From Diadophis punctatus similis (Eukaryota > Chordata > Lepidosauria > Squamata > Dipsadidae): 64,000 bases of DNA. The stretch covers positions 8,346,596 through 8,410,595 of the forward strand of contig JALIGW010000010.1 in NCBI GenBank assembly GCA_023053685.1, in the 5' to 3' direction. Below, piece by piece: positions 21,303 to 33,250 of the stretch (positions are counted from its first letter, which is position 1; each line of letters opens with the position of its first letter). The position numbers and the translations under genes were made by a program. Under the pieces are notes generated by a model. It ran no database searches, was not told the origin of the DNA, and worked only from the letters and a program-made list of their open reading frames with translations.

Positions 21303-23084
21303 TTTTGGTCTTTATTTGTCCATCTCAGGGTCCTTTCATTCATGTCTGCTGGGTGGCCTTAGCTTTGGTGGTAAGGCTGGTCAGTCAGGCTTGGAAAGAT
21401 CTGCTCCACTCTGGTTGCTATGATGACTATAGGATTAGATTCAAACCCAATTCTGGCTCAAATGGATGGAATGTCTCTACTGGAGGCAATATCTGAGCCC
21501 ATTTGCTCTGCTTCCATAGGCTTCAGGACCATGTGTACAGGGCTGAAAGACATAAGAACAGGGTCCCTTCCCCCTTTTGCTGGTAATTCTACCACGAAAG
21601 GCATTGTAAAAGGATTAGAGATTTGGAGGGGGTTGTAGATAGCTGGCAGGCAGGGTTTGAGGAAAACAAAAAACACATCAGTATTGCAGTTAAATCAATT
21701 ATAACAAAATGGAGACATCACCGGAAAAAAAAATGAACAGACATTTCCATCTCAGCAGAGAATTGGCATCCATTAAACATCACAGAAGAGCAATATTAAA
21801 AACTGTTTGCATGTACATACAGTAAATGTAAGAATGAAATTTTCCTGTAAATTAACTTAAAACATTCTCTCTTAAACTTGGGCTTTTCTTAAAAACAGAG
21901 AGGAATAAGAAAATTGAACTCTGTTCCTTGTCCCAGACTAGGTTGGCCAGACCTAACTGGGCAAAGACATTTTCCTTTCTTTTCAGTGCTTTTAATTTTT
22001 TCTAACAATTTGAAATTCATATCTCTAGGGAACAGAGATATTTTACAGTTGCAATTACCTCGAGGGTGCACAAGACTTAAGACAAAGACGTACACATACA
22101 CAAAAACAGGGACAAAGAGGATGACAGGACTGATGACACACACACAAGTCCTTCCTGCCATAAATCTCAGTTAAATTAGGGAAGGCACAAATCTTAACAA
22201 ACAAACCACGTGGTTACATATAAGAGAGAGAGAGAGAGAGAAGAAAAGAGAGAGAGACAAACAAACAAAAACCTCAACATTTTTCCTTTTCTGTTTTTCT
22301 CTTAAGTACCTTTATTTGGCCAAATTGGGTGTTTTGTTTGTTTGTTTTTCTCTGTGTCATCCCTCAGCAAAGCCCATTTCCTACACAATTTCTCTGCTTT
22401 ACTTTTGCACATTCCTGTCATGCATATTCCTGGCGTCCCAGGCTCCAAGCCCCAACTCTCAAAGAGTTCCTGCCACCCTCGAACTAGAGCTTCCCATGAT
22501 CCTTTAAATGTAAGGTTCACTTTGGCTTAGCTAGTGGCACGCTCACAGTTTTCAGAGGCTAAAAAACTCTGGGAAGGACTTCCGATTCCCTCATAGAAGT
22601 AAGGGCCCCTTCCTGTAGGGAATCTCCTTAGGTTTATCAGATCCAAAAAGGGGATCTGCGAGGACGTAGCTGCCCCTGTGCTTTAGGACCTCCACTTTCT
22701 ATTCACGGGCTTCACATTTTAGAACGGAAAAATTCTGGGGTTTGCTTTTGGGATGTGCACATAAAAACAACAACAACAACAACAAAATTTGCTTTCCCAC
22801 CCTTCAATCACACACGCACACACATTCTTCCTCCTTCCCTAACAGAAGGTCCTGTGCTCTGTAAATGCTAAACAGAACTTTCACAAATCAAAAACAGAGA
22901 AAGAGAAGACATTGACACATAGGCTGGTAGATGAGAAAGAAACTCTATACTACCAAGATGAGGATAAACAAAAATAATTCAATATTATAAAAAGCTGTAT
23001 GAGCAAGAAGTTTCAGAAAATAAAATTAAAGAATATTTGGGGAAAAATGGAATTGCCTAAAGTACCAGAAAAGGAAAAATAACT
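21303..23084. other. Unassigned, probably provirus interior
   Basis: No confident domain. A minus-strand open frame (22302-22520) has WEALVRGWQELFESWG and CKSKAEKLCRKWALLRDD, which could be a decayed retroviral structural protein but is not conclusive. Contains a short (GA)n at 22220-22255 and an (AAC)n run near 22770. Confidence 0.35.
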
Positions 23085-23730
23085 ATATTAAATGAATGAC
23101 TATCAGTGATGGAATTATCAGAAGCAGATCAAGAGACAAAAGAACAACCAAACACCAGGACCAGGTGGGCCAGTGGCAGAATTTTACAAAGGTTTTACAA
23201 AATGAAGTATTGATTGATGCAAAGATACCAAATTCGTGAATGGAAGCAAATATTACTTTGATTCCAAAAGAAGATTCAGATTTAATGCAGATAAAATTAT
23301 TGGCCCATCTCTTCACTGAATGCTGGCTATAAAATATATACTTCAATAATGGCAGCAAAACTAAAAGGTTCCTAAATGAATTTATACATTCAGATCTCTT
23401 AAGCTTTTTCTAAGAGACAGATTAAAAACAAAATGAGAATGATTTTAAATACATTTAAAAAGGGCACAAGAAAAGGATGCTATTCATTTTGATACTGGAA
23501 GTGCTAAATATAAATATTATGGCAGACACAGAAATTAAAGGCATGGAAACTTGAAAACTAATTTTGCACTGTGAGAAATAAAATAGGTTAATAACCAACC
23601 TTGCTGACAATTTTGTTGTCCAAAAGGTAGAGGAGAGAACTAGAGGAGATAATTAAGTCCATACTTGACTCAATACTTACAAACAAAGAAGAAGTTGTAG
23701 AAGGATTTGAAACTGCATCATCAACATAAC
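23085..23730 (+). pseudogene. L1 ORF2 reverse transcriptase fragment, heavily decayed
   Basis: Across shifting frames the order of L1 fingers/palm is visible: a GPDGFPAEFYK-like segment near 23160, LIDAKIPNSW-like near 23215, ITLIPKEDSDL near 23260, a RPISLLN-like segment near 23305, a SIMAAKLKRFLN-like segment near 23345 and QIKNKMRMILN near 23420. Stops and frame changes are numerous, indicating an old insertion. Confidence 0.7.
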
Positions 23731-24545
23731 ACAAACAATTGAACACAATTGAACACACTAAAGTCTTAGATTTTAAAAGAGAAAACTTGAGAAAGATTCC
23801 TTGGATGAAAGTCCTAAAGGGAAAAGCAACTCAAGAAGCTTGGTAAACTCTGAAAAACTTGATTATAAAAGCCAATGGCACAATACCAATGAGAAAGAAA
23901 AACCAGAAATCCAAGAAACTAGCATGGCTGCACAAAGACCTCACTGACAAATTGAATGAATAAAGGACAGATACAAAAAAATGGAAAGAGGGACACATAA
24001 CTAAAGCAGAATATCAGCAGATAGCAAGAATCTGTAAAAAAAAATCAGGAAACAAAGGCCTTGAATGAACAAAGACTTGCAACAAAAGTGAAAGATAATA
24101 TAAAAGGTTCTTCCAACACATAAATAACAAGAAAAAAAATCAAGGAAACAGTTGGACCACTAAGGAAAGAAGGCAACACAGAGAAAGCCATGAGTTGCTT
24201 AACTCATTCTTTGCATCGGTCTTCATGCAAAAAGAAATGCAGCCCAACTAACCAGAAATATAACTGGGGGGAAAACAGACTGAAAAAAAAAACAGACTGT
24301 AAACTACAGTTAAAATAAGCAAAAACAGTAGGAGAACACCAGGTCCCAGAGTCCTAAAGGAGCTGGTAAATGAAATCTCAGAACCACTGTACTACATCTT
24401 TTAAAAAAAATCTTGGGACACGGGAACTACCTGAGAATTGGGAAAGAGCTAATGTGGTTCCCATCTTCAAAAAGAAAGAAAAAACTAAACACTGAGCCCT
24501 ATCTAACAAAATGAAATTCAATGCAGAGAAAAGTAAAATCCTACA
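23731..24545 (+). pseudogene. CR1 fragment, decayed and internally deleted
   Basis: CR1 linker text (about 23810-24240) leads into LNEISEPLYYIF- and NWERANVVPIFKK-like segments (24365-24475), then jumps to MKFNAEKSKILHLG at 24510-24550. The palm is missing, so an internal deletion of several hundred bases has occurred. Confidence 0.75.
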
Positions 24546-24748
24546 CTTAGGTAAGGAAAACCAAATATATATATAACTATTATAAATTGGTGCAACAAAT
24601 TAAAACAGATTTGGAGAAGTGGAAAAGTAGCCACCATAAAATGAATATCCTGCAATGGCTAGCAGACAAAACAGGACTAAGGGGGGAAGAGGGGGGGGGA
24701 GAAGGAAATATCTAAGGATTAAGGAAGATACATTAACTTGGTTAAACA

Positions 24749-25287
24749 AATATCCTTCTGGGTTCAGTTCCAAGTGGGGAAAAAGACACTGGATTCATGG
24801 AAGTTGCTTGGAAAGAAGGTTTAATATGGTGGACAGGAGCACATGGCATGAGCCCCTGTACAGAAAAGGTAGATTACATGCTTCCAGATGTGGGTGAAGA
24901 GAAAAAGGGAAGAAGAGATGCTGAGTTCCTTGTTTTATACTCTCTGTTGGGTCCCACCTCTTAAGTTTCCTGTTCTTATGTATATAATGCACTGATTGGT
25001 GGTCAGGCTCCCAGAAGGCCATGCAGTGGCAACTCTATAGGCTTTTGTCTGTCCCAGGCTTGGCTGAATGAAAGGGCCTTGGGCAATCCTATTATGGTTC
25101 TTTGTTATGTAGACCTCCAGGCTAGGTGGGAGGAATGTGTGAGCTGGGGGCAGGGAGCTGCAGGAAGCTGCTATGTATTTAAAACCTGTTTCTCTTTTCC
25201 TCATTCAGGGAAAAATATTCTTTCCTTTTTCAATATTTCCTAGGATATTTCATTTTTCTAGGAGGGGGTGGGTACTAACTTCCTACA
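24749..25287 (-). mobile_element. 5' LTR of minus-strand provirus, end-truncated
   Basis: Collinear with the LTR at 17703-19508, without the hAT insertion. Differences are few (for example TATGTATACC/TATGTAGACC, CTGGGGTCAG/CTGGGGGCAG). Its inner end lacks the terminal TGTTGTAAGG. The outer flank GAAC (25288-25291) matches that of the other LTR, consistent with a 4-bp target duplication around one provirus. Confidence 0.8.
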
Positions 25288-25299
25288 GAACCAATTCAC

Positions 25300-25525
25300 C
25301 TAGAATTCTCATTCAAGAGACAAAAATGATCAGGCTCAAATCATCATATTCTGAGTGCAAAGACATTATGCAAAGACCCAACTCTTTCAGAAAGTCCATA
25401 GTGCCAGGAAGAAAGGATGAAAGAAAAATAAAAGCAACCAGCTGCAGTTACAATAGTGATAGATGTACCACTTGGAGACTAGGAAACAATCACTCAGGAA
25501 AAGTTGATCTTTGTAGCTGGTAATA
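25300..25525 (+). pseudogene. RTE/BovB-like C-terminal fragment
   Basis: The frame at 25325-25440 contains LKSSYSECKDIMQRPNSFRK and SIVPGRKDERK. It resembles the conserved RTE/BovB C-terminus (leucine-rich start, a GHIMRR-like box, then a lysine/arginine-rich stretch). The piece is short and eroded, so this is a tentative match from memory. Confidence 0.45.
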
Positions 25526-26383
25526 ATGTCCAGACAATGGGGACTATTGAAACTAATGTGATAGTGTGTAATTAATCAATCAATCAATTAAAAAGCTTGA
25601 GAAATACTTTAAAAATCTGGTAAGTCTAAAATTGCTATGCTCCCCATTAATGGTATAAAAATAATTTTAGGAATCTTTTTGACAATAGCACAAAAATTAT
25701 TTATATTTCAGTAGAGCACATTGGGTGTCTGGTAGCATTACACTGACAAATACTTGAAAAAAAAGATTTGATCATGAAGTAAATTCTATATGGAAAACAT
25801 TTTTTTTGCTTCAAAAAAGCAATAAATATAGTTTGGGTTTTAAAAGCTATCTTGTTTTCTACTGGCTTACTGCTTTTCAAAATACATTTTAATGAAAATA
25901 TCTTTAAAGCAGAGGAGACTTGAACTTTATTAATCAATTTGTACCCTGCCAGATAATACAGCAAGAAAATTTCAGAATATGTAAGTAATAATAAAGGTAA
26001 CATCAGATGCCTCTCAACATTTATTATTTCTAGCTACCCAGGATGTAAAATGAGAATGAACTTTGCAATGAGTTCTTGACTGTATTTTGTCACATTAATT
26101 TCTCATTTCCATTATCCATGTTGTCAATTTTCTTTCATATTGTATGTCCTTTTCAAAAATATTATTTGCTGGCTTCTCTATTGTCTGGACATTTGTTTGC
26201 CATTTCTAAGACAGGAATGCAGATGTCAAATTCTCTATAACTATGAAATTATCACAAATTTGTTTAAAATAATGTTTTGTATCCTGTAGATTAAGAAGCA
26301 AACATTTAATTCAGCACTTTACAAAAAAAAAAAAAAAATTCCAAACCTGAACATGCCACAACCATGATCAGCTATAAAACATG
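25526..26383. other. AT-rich sequence, nothing recognised
   Basis: Contains an (AATC)n run at 25573-25590 and an A-run at 26322-26338. No coding signature on either strand. Confidence 0.5.
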
Positions 26384-26780
26384 TAATGGAGGGAGAGAGG
26401 GGGAGTGCAACGGAAAAAAACAGAATAGACTGATGATATAAGCGTATGTATAAGATATTGACTTTTGAATGATGGAGTATAAATGTAAAACTTTGTATTT
26501 TATTGTAATAATTTAAGGTATATGTTTATTAAATTGTAAAAGTGGTGGAGGAAAAAATAAAAAACTTTTTGAAAAAAAAATTATAGTGACAAGTTTTTTA
26601 TTTTTTCCTCCACCACTTTTACAATTTAATAAACATATACCTTAAATTATTACAATAAAATACACAGTTTTACATTTATACTCCATCATTCAAAAGTCAA
26701 TATCTTATACATACGCTTATATCATCAATCATCAGTCTATTCTGTTTTTTTTCCGTTGCACTCCCCCTCTCTCCCTCCAT
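26384..26780. repeat. Tail-to-tail L1 3' ends forming a ~190-bp-arm palindrome
   Basis: The left arm (26384-26570) ends in an A-rich tail; after a short spacer the right arm (26591-26780) is its reverse complement with few differences (one is a 4-bp duplication, ATCATCAATCATC). Both arms are the 3' end of the same L1-like family (ATGGAGTATAAATGTAAAAC, AATAAAAAAC). Confidence 0.9.
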
Positions 26781-26864
26781 CATCTCCTCCTACTTTCTTA
26801 CTCCTTCACTCCTCCTCTACTCTCTCTACTCCTTCTTTTCCTCCCCTTCTACTTCATCTTACAC

Positions 26865-27559
26865 TAAGGTGACCAGACGTCCCGCTTTTGGCGGGACAGA
26901 CACGCTTTTCAAGCGTGTGTCCCGCGTCCCGCATTCTTTTCAAAAAGTCCCGCTTTTTTTGAAAAGAATGCGGAAACAGCGGGACGTCTGGTCACCTTAG
27001 AGGGGAAGCAAAAGAGAGGTAGCGGAAGCAAGTCGGGCAGAATTCCAGCGAGGCGGCTGCCTGCTGGGGGGAGGGGGAAGGGAGGCTGCTCCTCCTCTCC
27101 TGCCCCCGCCCCATCCCTAGCCCCACCCTCGGAGGCGCTGCTGCTGTTGGGAGGGGTGAGGGACGAGCGGCCCCTCCGGCGGTGCAAACAGCCCTTCCTC
27201 GTCCCCCTCCCCTTTCTTCCCCCCGTCGCCTCGCTGCCGCCGTTGCCCTGGGGCCGGGCGGGCGACCGGGAGACCGCGGCGCTTGGATGCCTGGAGCAGG
27301 TAAGCTGCCGGCTGCCTCCTTTCCCCGTCTCCCACCTCCCGTTCGTTGCTTGCCAGCCCGGCCGAAGGGGAGGCGGGAGGCGAGGAAAGGCCTCCCGAAG
27401 GGGAGGCGGGCTCCCAAAGGGCTCCCGGCTCCCGAAGGGGAGGCGGGAGGCCTTTCCTCGCCTCCCCTTCGCCTCTTTCCATGCGCAGAGGGCAAAACAA
27501 ATGGCGGCGCCCAGGTGCCCCCCCGTCCCGCTTAACAAAAAATTAATCTGGTCACTTTA
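26865..27559 (+). mobile_element. CpG-rich hAT element, copy B
   Basis: Same termini as copy A (TAAGGTGACCAGACGTCCCG, TCTGGTCACTTTA) and a perfect 8-bp duplication TCTTACAC (26857-26864 and 27560-27567). It keeps the inner 134-bp mini-element at its start but lacks most of the large palindrome and half of the NRF1-like palindrome, so it is the shortest of four copies (695 bp). Confidence 0.95.
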
Positions 27560-28501
27560 TCTTACACCCTCTTAGCCTTCCCCTGAGTACTCTTTTATCC
27601 TCTTATGTTTAACAGACTGATGATACAATCTCCAATTTTAGACTCTTCATATCCCTTCTAAGAAAAATTTATTTATTTTTATATCATTTCTTTATAATAC
27701 TTTGTTTCTAGGTATATACTGCTAACTTCATCTTACCTCCACAAAAAAGAAAAAGAAAAGAAAAAGAAAAACAAGAAAATCTAATTTTGTCATCTGGGAT
27801 ATTCACCAATTATTTTTTCAATTCTACTCCTAAATTCTCTGCTATTAATTAGTTTCCAAATTAGTTATTATTCTTCTACTTCTTAATTTTAGGCCAAATT
27901 GCTTCCTCCACTTTTTTGTTTCTTTATTCATTGTTTATGTTTTTTTATCCTCTATTTTATCACAAACTAAGTGCCCAATTATACATTCCAATTTCTTATA
28001 TTAGTCATAAAATTTCTTCTTTGGTTATTTACACTCAGATTAAACATTTAACACTTGAAATATATGGTTTTTAAATTTTACATTTGAACATATCTCATGT
28101 CTAAAATAATGATACACAATTATAATATGCTTTTTCACTTACTAATCATCAAAATTCTTTCTGAATTATTCAATTAGGTATTCAACTCTTAAAATAATAC
28201 ATTTTTTCCTTTTAAAGTTTTTCGTTTGAATAAATTTCATATGTAAAAAAAAAGAGTACACAATCATAATATATCTTTTAAACTCTAATATTCATATTTA
28301 TCATTCATACTTCTCATATTGATTAACATTATTTTATCTAAAATATCAAATCTTTTAATTCATTAAACAATATTAATCTATATATTAAAGGACAGAAATT
28401 TTTTTTCAACACTTAATAAAATAACTCTAAATAAGAAGAAAAAACATTTCCATAATATTTCAATGTAATCATCCATTCCCTTTTAACTTGTCGACTAATT
28501 C

Positions 28502-28637
<136 letters not shown>

Positions 28638-28769
28638 CCTCCACCCCCATCTGATTAAATTCTTTTTCCTCTTTCTTTTAATTTTATACCAATAAGTTCT
28701 CTTTCCCCACGCTCTTTTCCTCCCTCTTAAATTTACCTCTGTGTTATCTTGGTTTTTTTTATAACTCCT

Positions 28770-29078
28770 TGCCTGGTGGATATCTCAAGAAGCGGGGTTG
28801 CTAAGCACCCAGTCCTCTGTTGCTAAGCACTCAACCCCCCTGTTCCTTGCTGCACTGCCAAAGGAAGGCATGGGCCAGGGGGCTGTCTCTGAAGGTATAA
28901 AAGGACGCCATACCTTCCCCAAGGTGTGGCTATTCCTTACATGTCTCTTTTGTATATGTTTGGAATGGTTTACCCAGCCTTTGCTTTGATCAAAATTAAA
29001 TGCTGATTCTTTCTCAAGCCTCTGCTTAAGTTCTTCTTTTGGCTCATTGTTGGCTTAAGCGTATTGCCAGGCCTTACA
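28770..29078 (+). mobile_element. 5' LTR of plus-strand ERV
   Basis: A TATAAAAGG box at about 28897, an AATTAAAT-type polyadenylation signal near 28993 and an end at CCTTACA (29078) give U3-R-U5 order on the plus strand. A primer-binding-site-like sequence follows at once. The left edge is approximate because I found no clear TG start or target duplication; the 3' partner LTR is not in the window. Confidence 0.6.
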
Positions 29079-29105
29079 TTTCTGATGCCCGACAGGGACA
29101 GGGAC
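29079..29105 (+). promoter_or_regulatory. Primer-binding-site-like sequence
   Basis: TGATGCCCGACAGGGAC, three bases into the leader, resembles a tRNA-Lys-type retroviral PBS with two substitutions and one missing base. Position directly after an LTR ending in CA supports the call. Confidence 0.5.
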
Positions 29106-29113
29106 TTGAAGGC

Positions 29114-29255
29114 ACCATTCTCCATACTGGGTGAAGCCAGCCTCCAAGAATGGGTTAAATCTGCCCTCTAGCCAATCAGGACCGAGTCTGTAATCTATAA
29201 ATATAACCCCTGTGCAGTTGCACCCCCCTCTTTTATCTCGGTCCTTAGCTAAGAG
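29114..29255 (+). repeat. DIRS left inverted terminal repeat
   Basis: Starts CCATTCTCCATACTGGGTG; AGCCAGCCTCCAAGAATGGG and about 100 bp further on are matched in inverted orientation near 37570-37680. Contains TATAAATATAACCCC, a plausible promoter element. Confidence 0.9.
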
Positions 29256-31169
29256 GACAGCTGTATTCCCATCCTTGAAGGTTGTCTAACTGAGAGAAAT
29301 CTACGTTTAACTGTGAGTTTGTCATCTAACCTCCCCAAGTGACAGCTGTCATCAGATCTTGGGTTGAGGACGGTGACGGGCGCTTGCCCAGCCATGAGAG
29401 GCTCCTCCAGTCGAAGATCCGACTTTTGCTAACTGATTCCGACTGTGTGAGGATGCCCGAGCAGGCCTTCCATTCTAAGCTGCTCATACGGGAGAGAGGT
29501 ACTCATAGACAATTTGACAGCAAGCTGCAGAAGTCTCGCGCTTGAGCAGCCACCGTTCCTCTCCCTTCGGCTAAAGTGAACACTCACACAGCCGATCTGG
29601 ACGATCTCTTATCTTTTGCCAGCAACAATCGAGCAGCGGGGCCTTGCTGACAAGCGCTAGGCCAGGAGCGCCCTCCTCACAAGCTGACAAACAGCTGAGT
29701 TGAAGGGCGCGAAAAGCCGTTGAGGCGTGCCGACGACGCTGATGTCACCGCGGACATTTTAAATTGCCGAAAGCCTTCCCAGCCATCCTCCTGCTTCCGC
29801 ACTGCCTGCCTGCCTGTCTAAGGGGCCAATTAACATCCTAAGCCCCTTCTTCGACACCGCTAGGGTCTCAGAGGGACACAGGGTTGCTGAGGGCCACAAG
29901 GCCTCCTCTAGAGTTAAGCCATCGGCCCAGGGACAGGAACTTGTTCAGGTTCCTGGACAAATATCCAAGGCCGCAGGCAGCTCTAAAACTAACAAGCGAC
30001 CATCAGGCTGTTCTTCAGACAACTTGTCCCTGGACAATTTGGATGTTTCCTTGCATGAGGGGGACATTTGGGGGGGGTCACCTCCAGTGGGGGGCTCAGA
30101 CAGGGGGGCAGCCTTCTTCAGTCCCTATAGATCCCCTAGCTCAGTGGTTCCCAACCTGGGGGTCGGGACCCCTTTGGGGGTCGAATGACAATTTCCCAGG
30201 GGTCACCCCAGCATCCTCAGCTCCCCCCCCCACTGCCACAAGCCTGGCCATATCGGCTTAACTCGCCCGAGCCTTCCGATTGGTCGGGAGAGGTGCCATT
30301 CGGTGAGAGGCGTTTGTGATGCCTGGCGGCCGAGCTTTGACGGCATCAGCTAAGGGGCGGGGCGTCTCAAGATTGCGCGCTGGAGAGTACAAGGCGGTGC
30401 TTAAGACATCTGTTGCCACCCCTGTCTCCTGCTCGCAGCGACAGTTTCTTCCTGCTGGTGTCGAAGGGAAAGGGAGTCACGGGAGGGAACGGCCAGCCAA
30501 CAACCACTTAAGTTTCACAGCACACGATGGTGGGAAGAAGGACAGCTGGGTCGGAATCGTCTGTCTGCCCTCTCACCCTCGGCTGGCACGGAGACCCAGC
30601 GAACAAAGAGGCAAACAGGGAGGGAGGGAAGAGAGAGACTGAGCGATATTAGTGCAGGGTTAGCCTGATCATACAGCCTCGGTGCTGAGGGCGCCACTGC
30701 CGGGGGCAGGAGGAGCTAATCCAGAGGGAACTGGAGAAGGAGGTGGTGCCAGAGCATGGTCCATCGCTGCCACCCTGCTTCGTATGATCAGGCTAGCAGA
30801 TAAGGACGGCCGGTGCAGCTGCTGGTCTTCAGGAGGGAGGAGAGAGAGCAGGGGGAGGGGGTTTCTAATCGGGGGTCCCTATGACTGGGATCCCCCCCTT
30901 TTTCTTCCAACTCTACCCTCCTCCTGTTGGGCAACTTCTCCAAAGCGCGCTTTTGGAGACGCGCACAAGGAGTCGTGGACGGGATCGCTGCGCGGTGGTG
31001 GGGATTTGCAGCCCCCCCATCTCCCAGGTGGGGTATGGATCGGACTGGGGAAGGGGTACAGAGGGGTGGGGGAGAAGCAGGAAATTATGGCCGGGTTTCC
31101 AGGGCTCCTCTCTCCAGGGCGTGTCCGGGTCTCTTGGGGCCAGCCTTTTTTTTTTGCACTGGGAGCTTT

Positions 31170-31445
31170 CCAGAGGAAGGAAGGGAAGGAGAGGAAGGAG
31201 GAAGGAGAAGAATGTTAGGTGGGAGGAAGGAAGGAAGGAAGAGAAAAAAGTGAGAGAGGGAAAGAAAGAAAAAGAAAGATAGAAAGAAGAGGAATGTTGG
31301 GAGGGAGGAAGGAAGGAAGAGAAAAAAGCGACAGAGGGGGAAAGAAAAAGAAAGAGAAAGAAGTGGAAGGTTGGGAGGAAGGAAGGAAGGAAGGAAGGAA
31401 GAGAAAAAAGTGAGAGAGGAAAAGAAAGAAAGTAAGAAAGAAAGA
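31170..31445. repeat. Polypurine tract in SPIN copy 1
   Basis: About 275 bp almost purely A and G on the plus strand, built from GGAAGGAAGAGAAAAAAGTG-type repeats. Apparent open frames here on both strands are artefacts of composition. Confidence 0.95.
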
Positions 31446-31735
31446 AACTGTTGAAAGAAGAGCCTTGCAAATTAAAATTGTTGTCTTTGCAGAGGTTTTG
31501 GGAAGGGTGGGTGAGCAGGCCCCATGGGGGAGGAAGGAATATGGGGCTGTTTTAAGAAGAAAGAACTTAAAAGAGGAAATTGGCTTTGGGGACGCTAGCA
31601 ATGTTTTTGGACCAATCATGGGTTTTTTTGCCCCCTGTTTGCCTCCTGAAACTTTGGAGTCCTGGGAGAAAGCTACTAAACAGGGATTACTTTGCTGGAA
31701 ACTTATCTGATTTCTAGTTTTTCAACACTGCAGGC

Positions 31736-31869
31736 CACAATTTCTCAACCTCAACAACTTGAATATACCTGGACTTCAACTCCCAAAATTCCCTAGCCAG
31801 CTTTGCTTTGAATTCTGGGAGTTGAAGTCCAGGCACCTTAACAGTTGCTGAGATTGAGAAATATTGCTG
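31736..31869. mobile_element. Small palindromic MITE nested in SPIN
   Basis: Near-palindrome with arms ATTTCTCAACCTCAACAACTT and CTGGACTTCAACTCCCAAAA mirrored on the right. A very common squamate MITE by recollection. The same insertion is in SPIN copy 2 (about 40081-40222), so it joined before the element amplified. Confidence 0.8.
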
Positions 31870-32334
31870 TACACTTGTTGGTTATCAAGTCTAAATACAG
31901 AAGTAGACTTGTTGTGGAAGATGATATTCCTTGTGCTCTTGCAAAGACTGCCCCGAGAATTTCTGATCTGGTATAATTACATAGTTTTTGTGATTAATCG
32001 CTATGCTTTAATTATGTTCAATTTGTAACAATGAAAATACATCCTGCATATTAGATATTTACATTACGATTCATAACAGTAGCAAAATTACAGTTATGAA
32101 GTAGCAACGAGAATAATTTTATGGTTGGGGGTCACCACAACATGAGGAACTATATTAAGGGGTCGCAGCATTAGAAAGGTTGGGAATCACTGCCTTAGCT
32201 GACCCGGAAGTGCAGGACCGCATCGACGCTGCCATCAGCACAGGGATAGAGGCAGTGATGAGGGCCATGGCCTCTCAGCCCCACCAGACAACACTGGGCT
32301 CCTACTATGCCTCACATCCCACTGGGGACAAAGG

Positions 32335-33242
32335 TAAGGTGACCAGACGTCCTGCTTTTGGCGGGACAGACACGCTTTTCAAGCGTGTGTCCCGCGTCCC
32401 GCATTCTTTTCAAAAAGTCCCGCTTTTTTTGAAAAGAATGCGGAAACAGCGGGATGACTGGTCACCTTAGAGGGGAAGCAAGAGAGAGGTAGCGGAAGCA
32501 AGTCGGGCAGAATTCCAGCGAGGTGGCTGCCTGCTGGGGGGAGGGGGAAGGGAGGCTGCTCCTCCTCTCCTTCCCCCGCCCCATCCCTAGCCCCGCCCTC
32601 GGAGGCGCCGCTGCTGTTGGGAGGGGTGAGGGACGAGCGGCCCCTCCGGCGGCGCAAACAGACCTTCCTCGTCCCCCTCCCCTTTCTTCCCCCGTCGCCT
32701 CGCTGCCGCCGTTGCCCTGGGGCCGGCCGGGCGACCGGGAGACCGCGGCGCTTGGATGCCTGGAGCAGGTAAGCTGCCGGCTGCCTCCTTTCCCCGTCTC
32801 CCGCCTCCCGTTCGTTGCTTGCCAGCCCGGCTGAAGGGGAGGCGGGAGGCGAGGAAAGGCCTCCTGAAGGGGAGGCGGGCTCCCAAAGGGCTGCCGGCTC
32901 CCGAAGGGGAGGCGGGAGGCCTTTCCTCGCCTCCCGCCTCCCCTTCGGGAGCCGGCAGCCCTTCGGGAGCCCACCTCCCCTTCGGGAGGCCTTTCCTCGC
33001 CTCCCGCCTCCCCTTCGGCCGGGCTGGCAAGCAACGAACGGGAGGCGGGAGACGGGGAAAGGAGGCAGCCGGCAGGTTACCTGTCGCGAGCTCCAGGCAT
33101 CCAAGCGCCCTCCCGCCTCCCCCCCCACCTGGATGCCGACATTTGTGTTTTGCCCTCTGCGCATGCGCAGAGGGCAAAACAAATGGCGGCGCCCAGGCAC
33201 CCCCCCCATCCCGCTTAACAAAAAATTAATCTGGTCACTTTA
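32335..33242 (+). mobile_element. CpG-rich hAT element, copy C (inside DIRS gag region)
   Basis: Termini as in copies A and B; perfect 8-bp duplication GACAAAGG (32327-32334 and 33243-33250). Contains the inner 134-bp mini-element, the complete large palindrome (about 32815-33035) and a perfect palindrome centred on TGCGCATGCGCA (33147-33180). No transposase motifs. Confidence 0.95.
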
Positions 33243-33250
33243 GACAAAGG

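Larger units (their letters stand above)
30142..32192 (+). mobile_element. SPIN-like hAT element, copy 1 (inside DIRS)
   Basis: Starts CAGTGGTTCCCAACCTGGGG and ends GGTTGGGAATCACTG. The last 200 bp (CATTACGATTCATAACAGTA ... GGGGTCGCAGCATTAG) is, from memory, the 3' end shared by SPIN and rodent URR1 elements. The 8-bp flanks CCCTAGCT (30134-30141) and CCTTAGCT (32193-32200) differ at one base. Between the ends there is no transposase: a CpG-rich block (30200-31160), a GA-rich tract and a nested MITE. Confidence 0.88.

Noticed and set aside
28798..28989. 63-codon frame upstream of DIRS as a host gene
   Set aside because: It lies across the TATA and R regions of an LTR and has no domain.
30913..31619. 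Frames rich in Phe/Leu/Ser or Lys/Glu/Arg in the SPIN copies
   Set aside because: Direct products of the polypurine tract on either strand.
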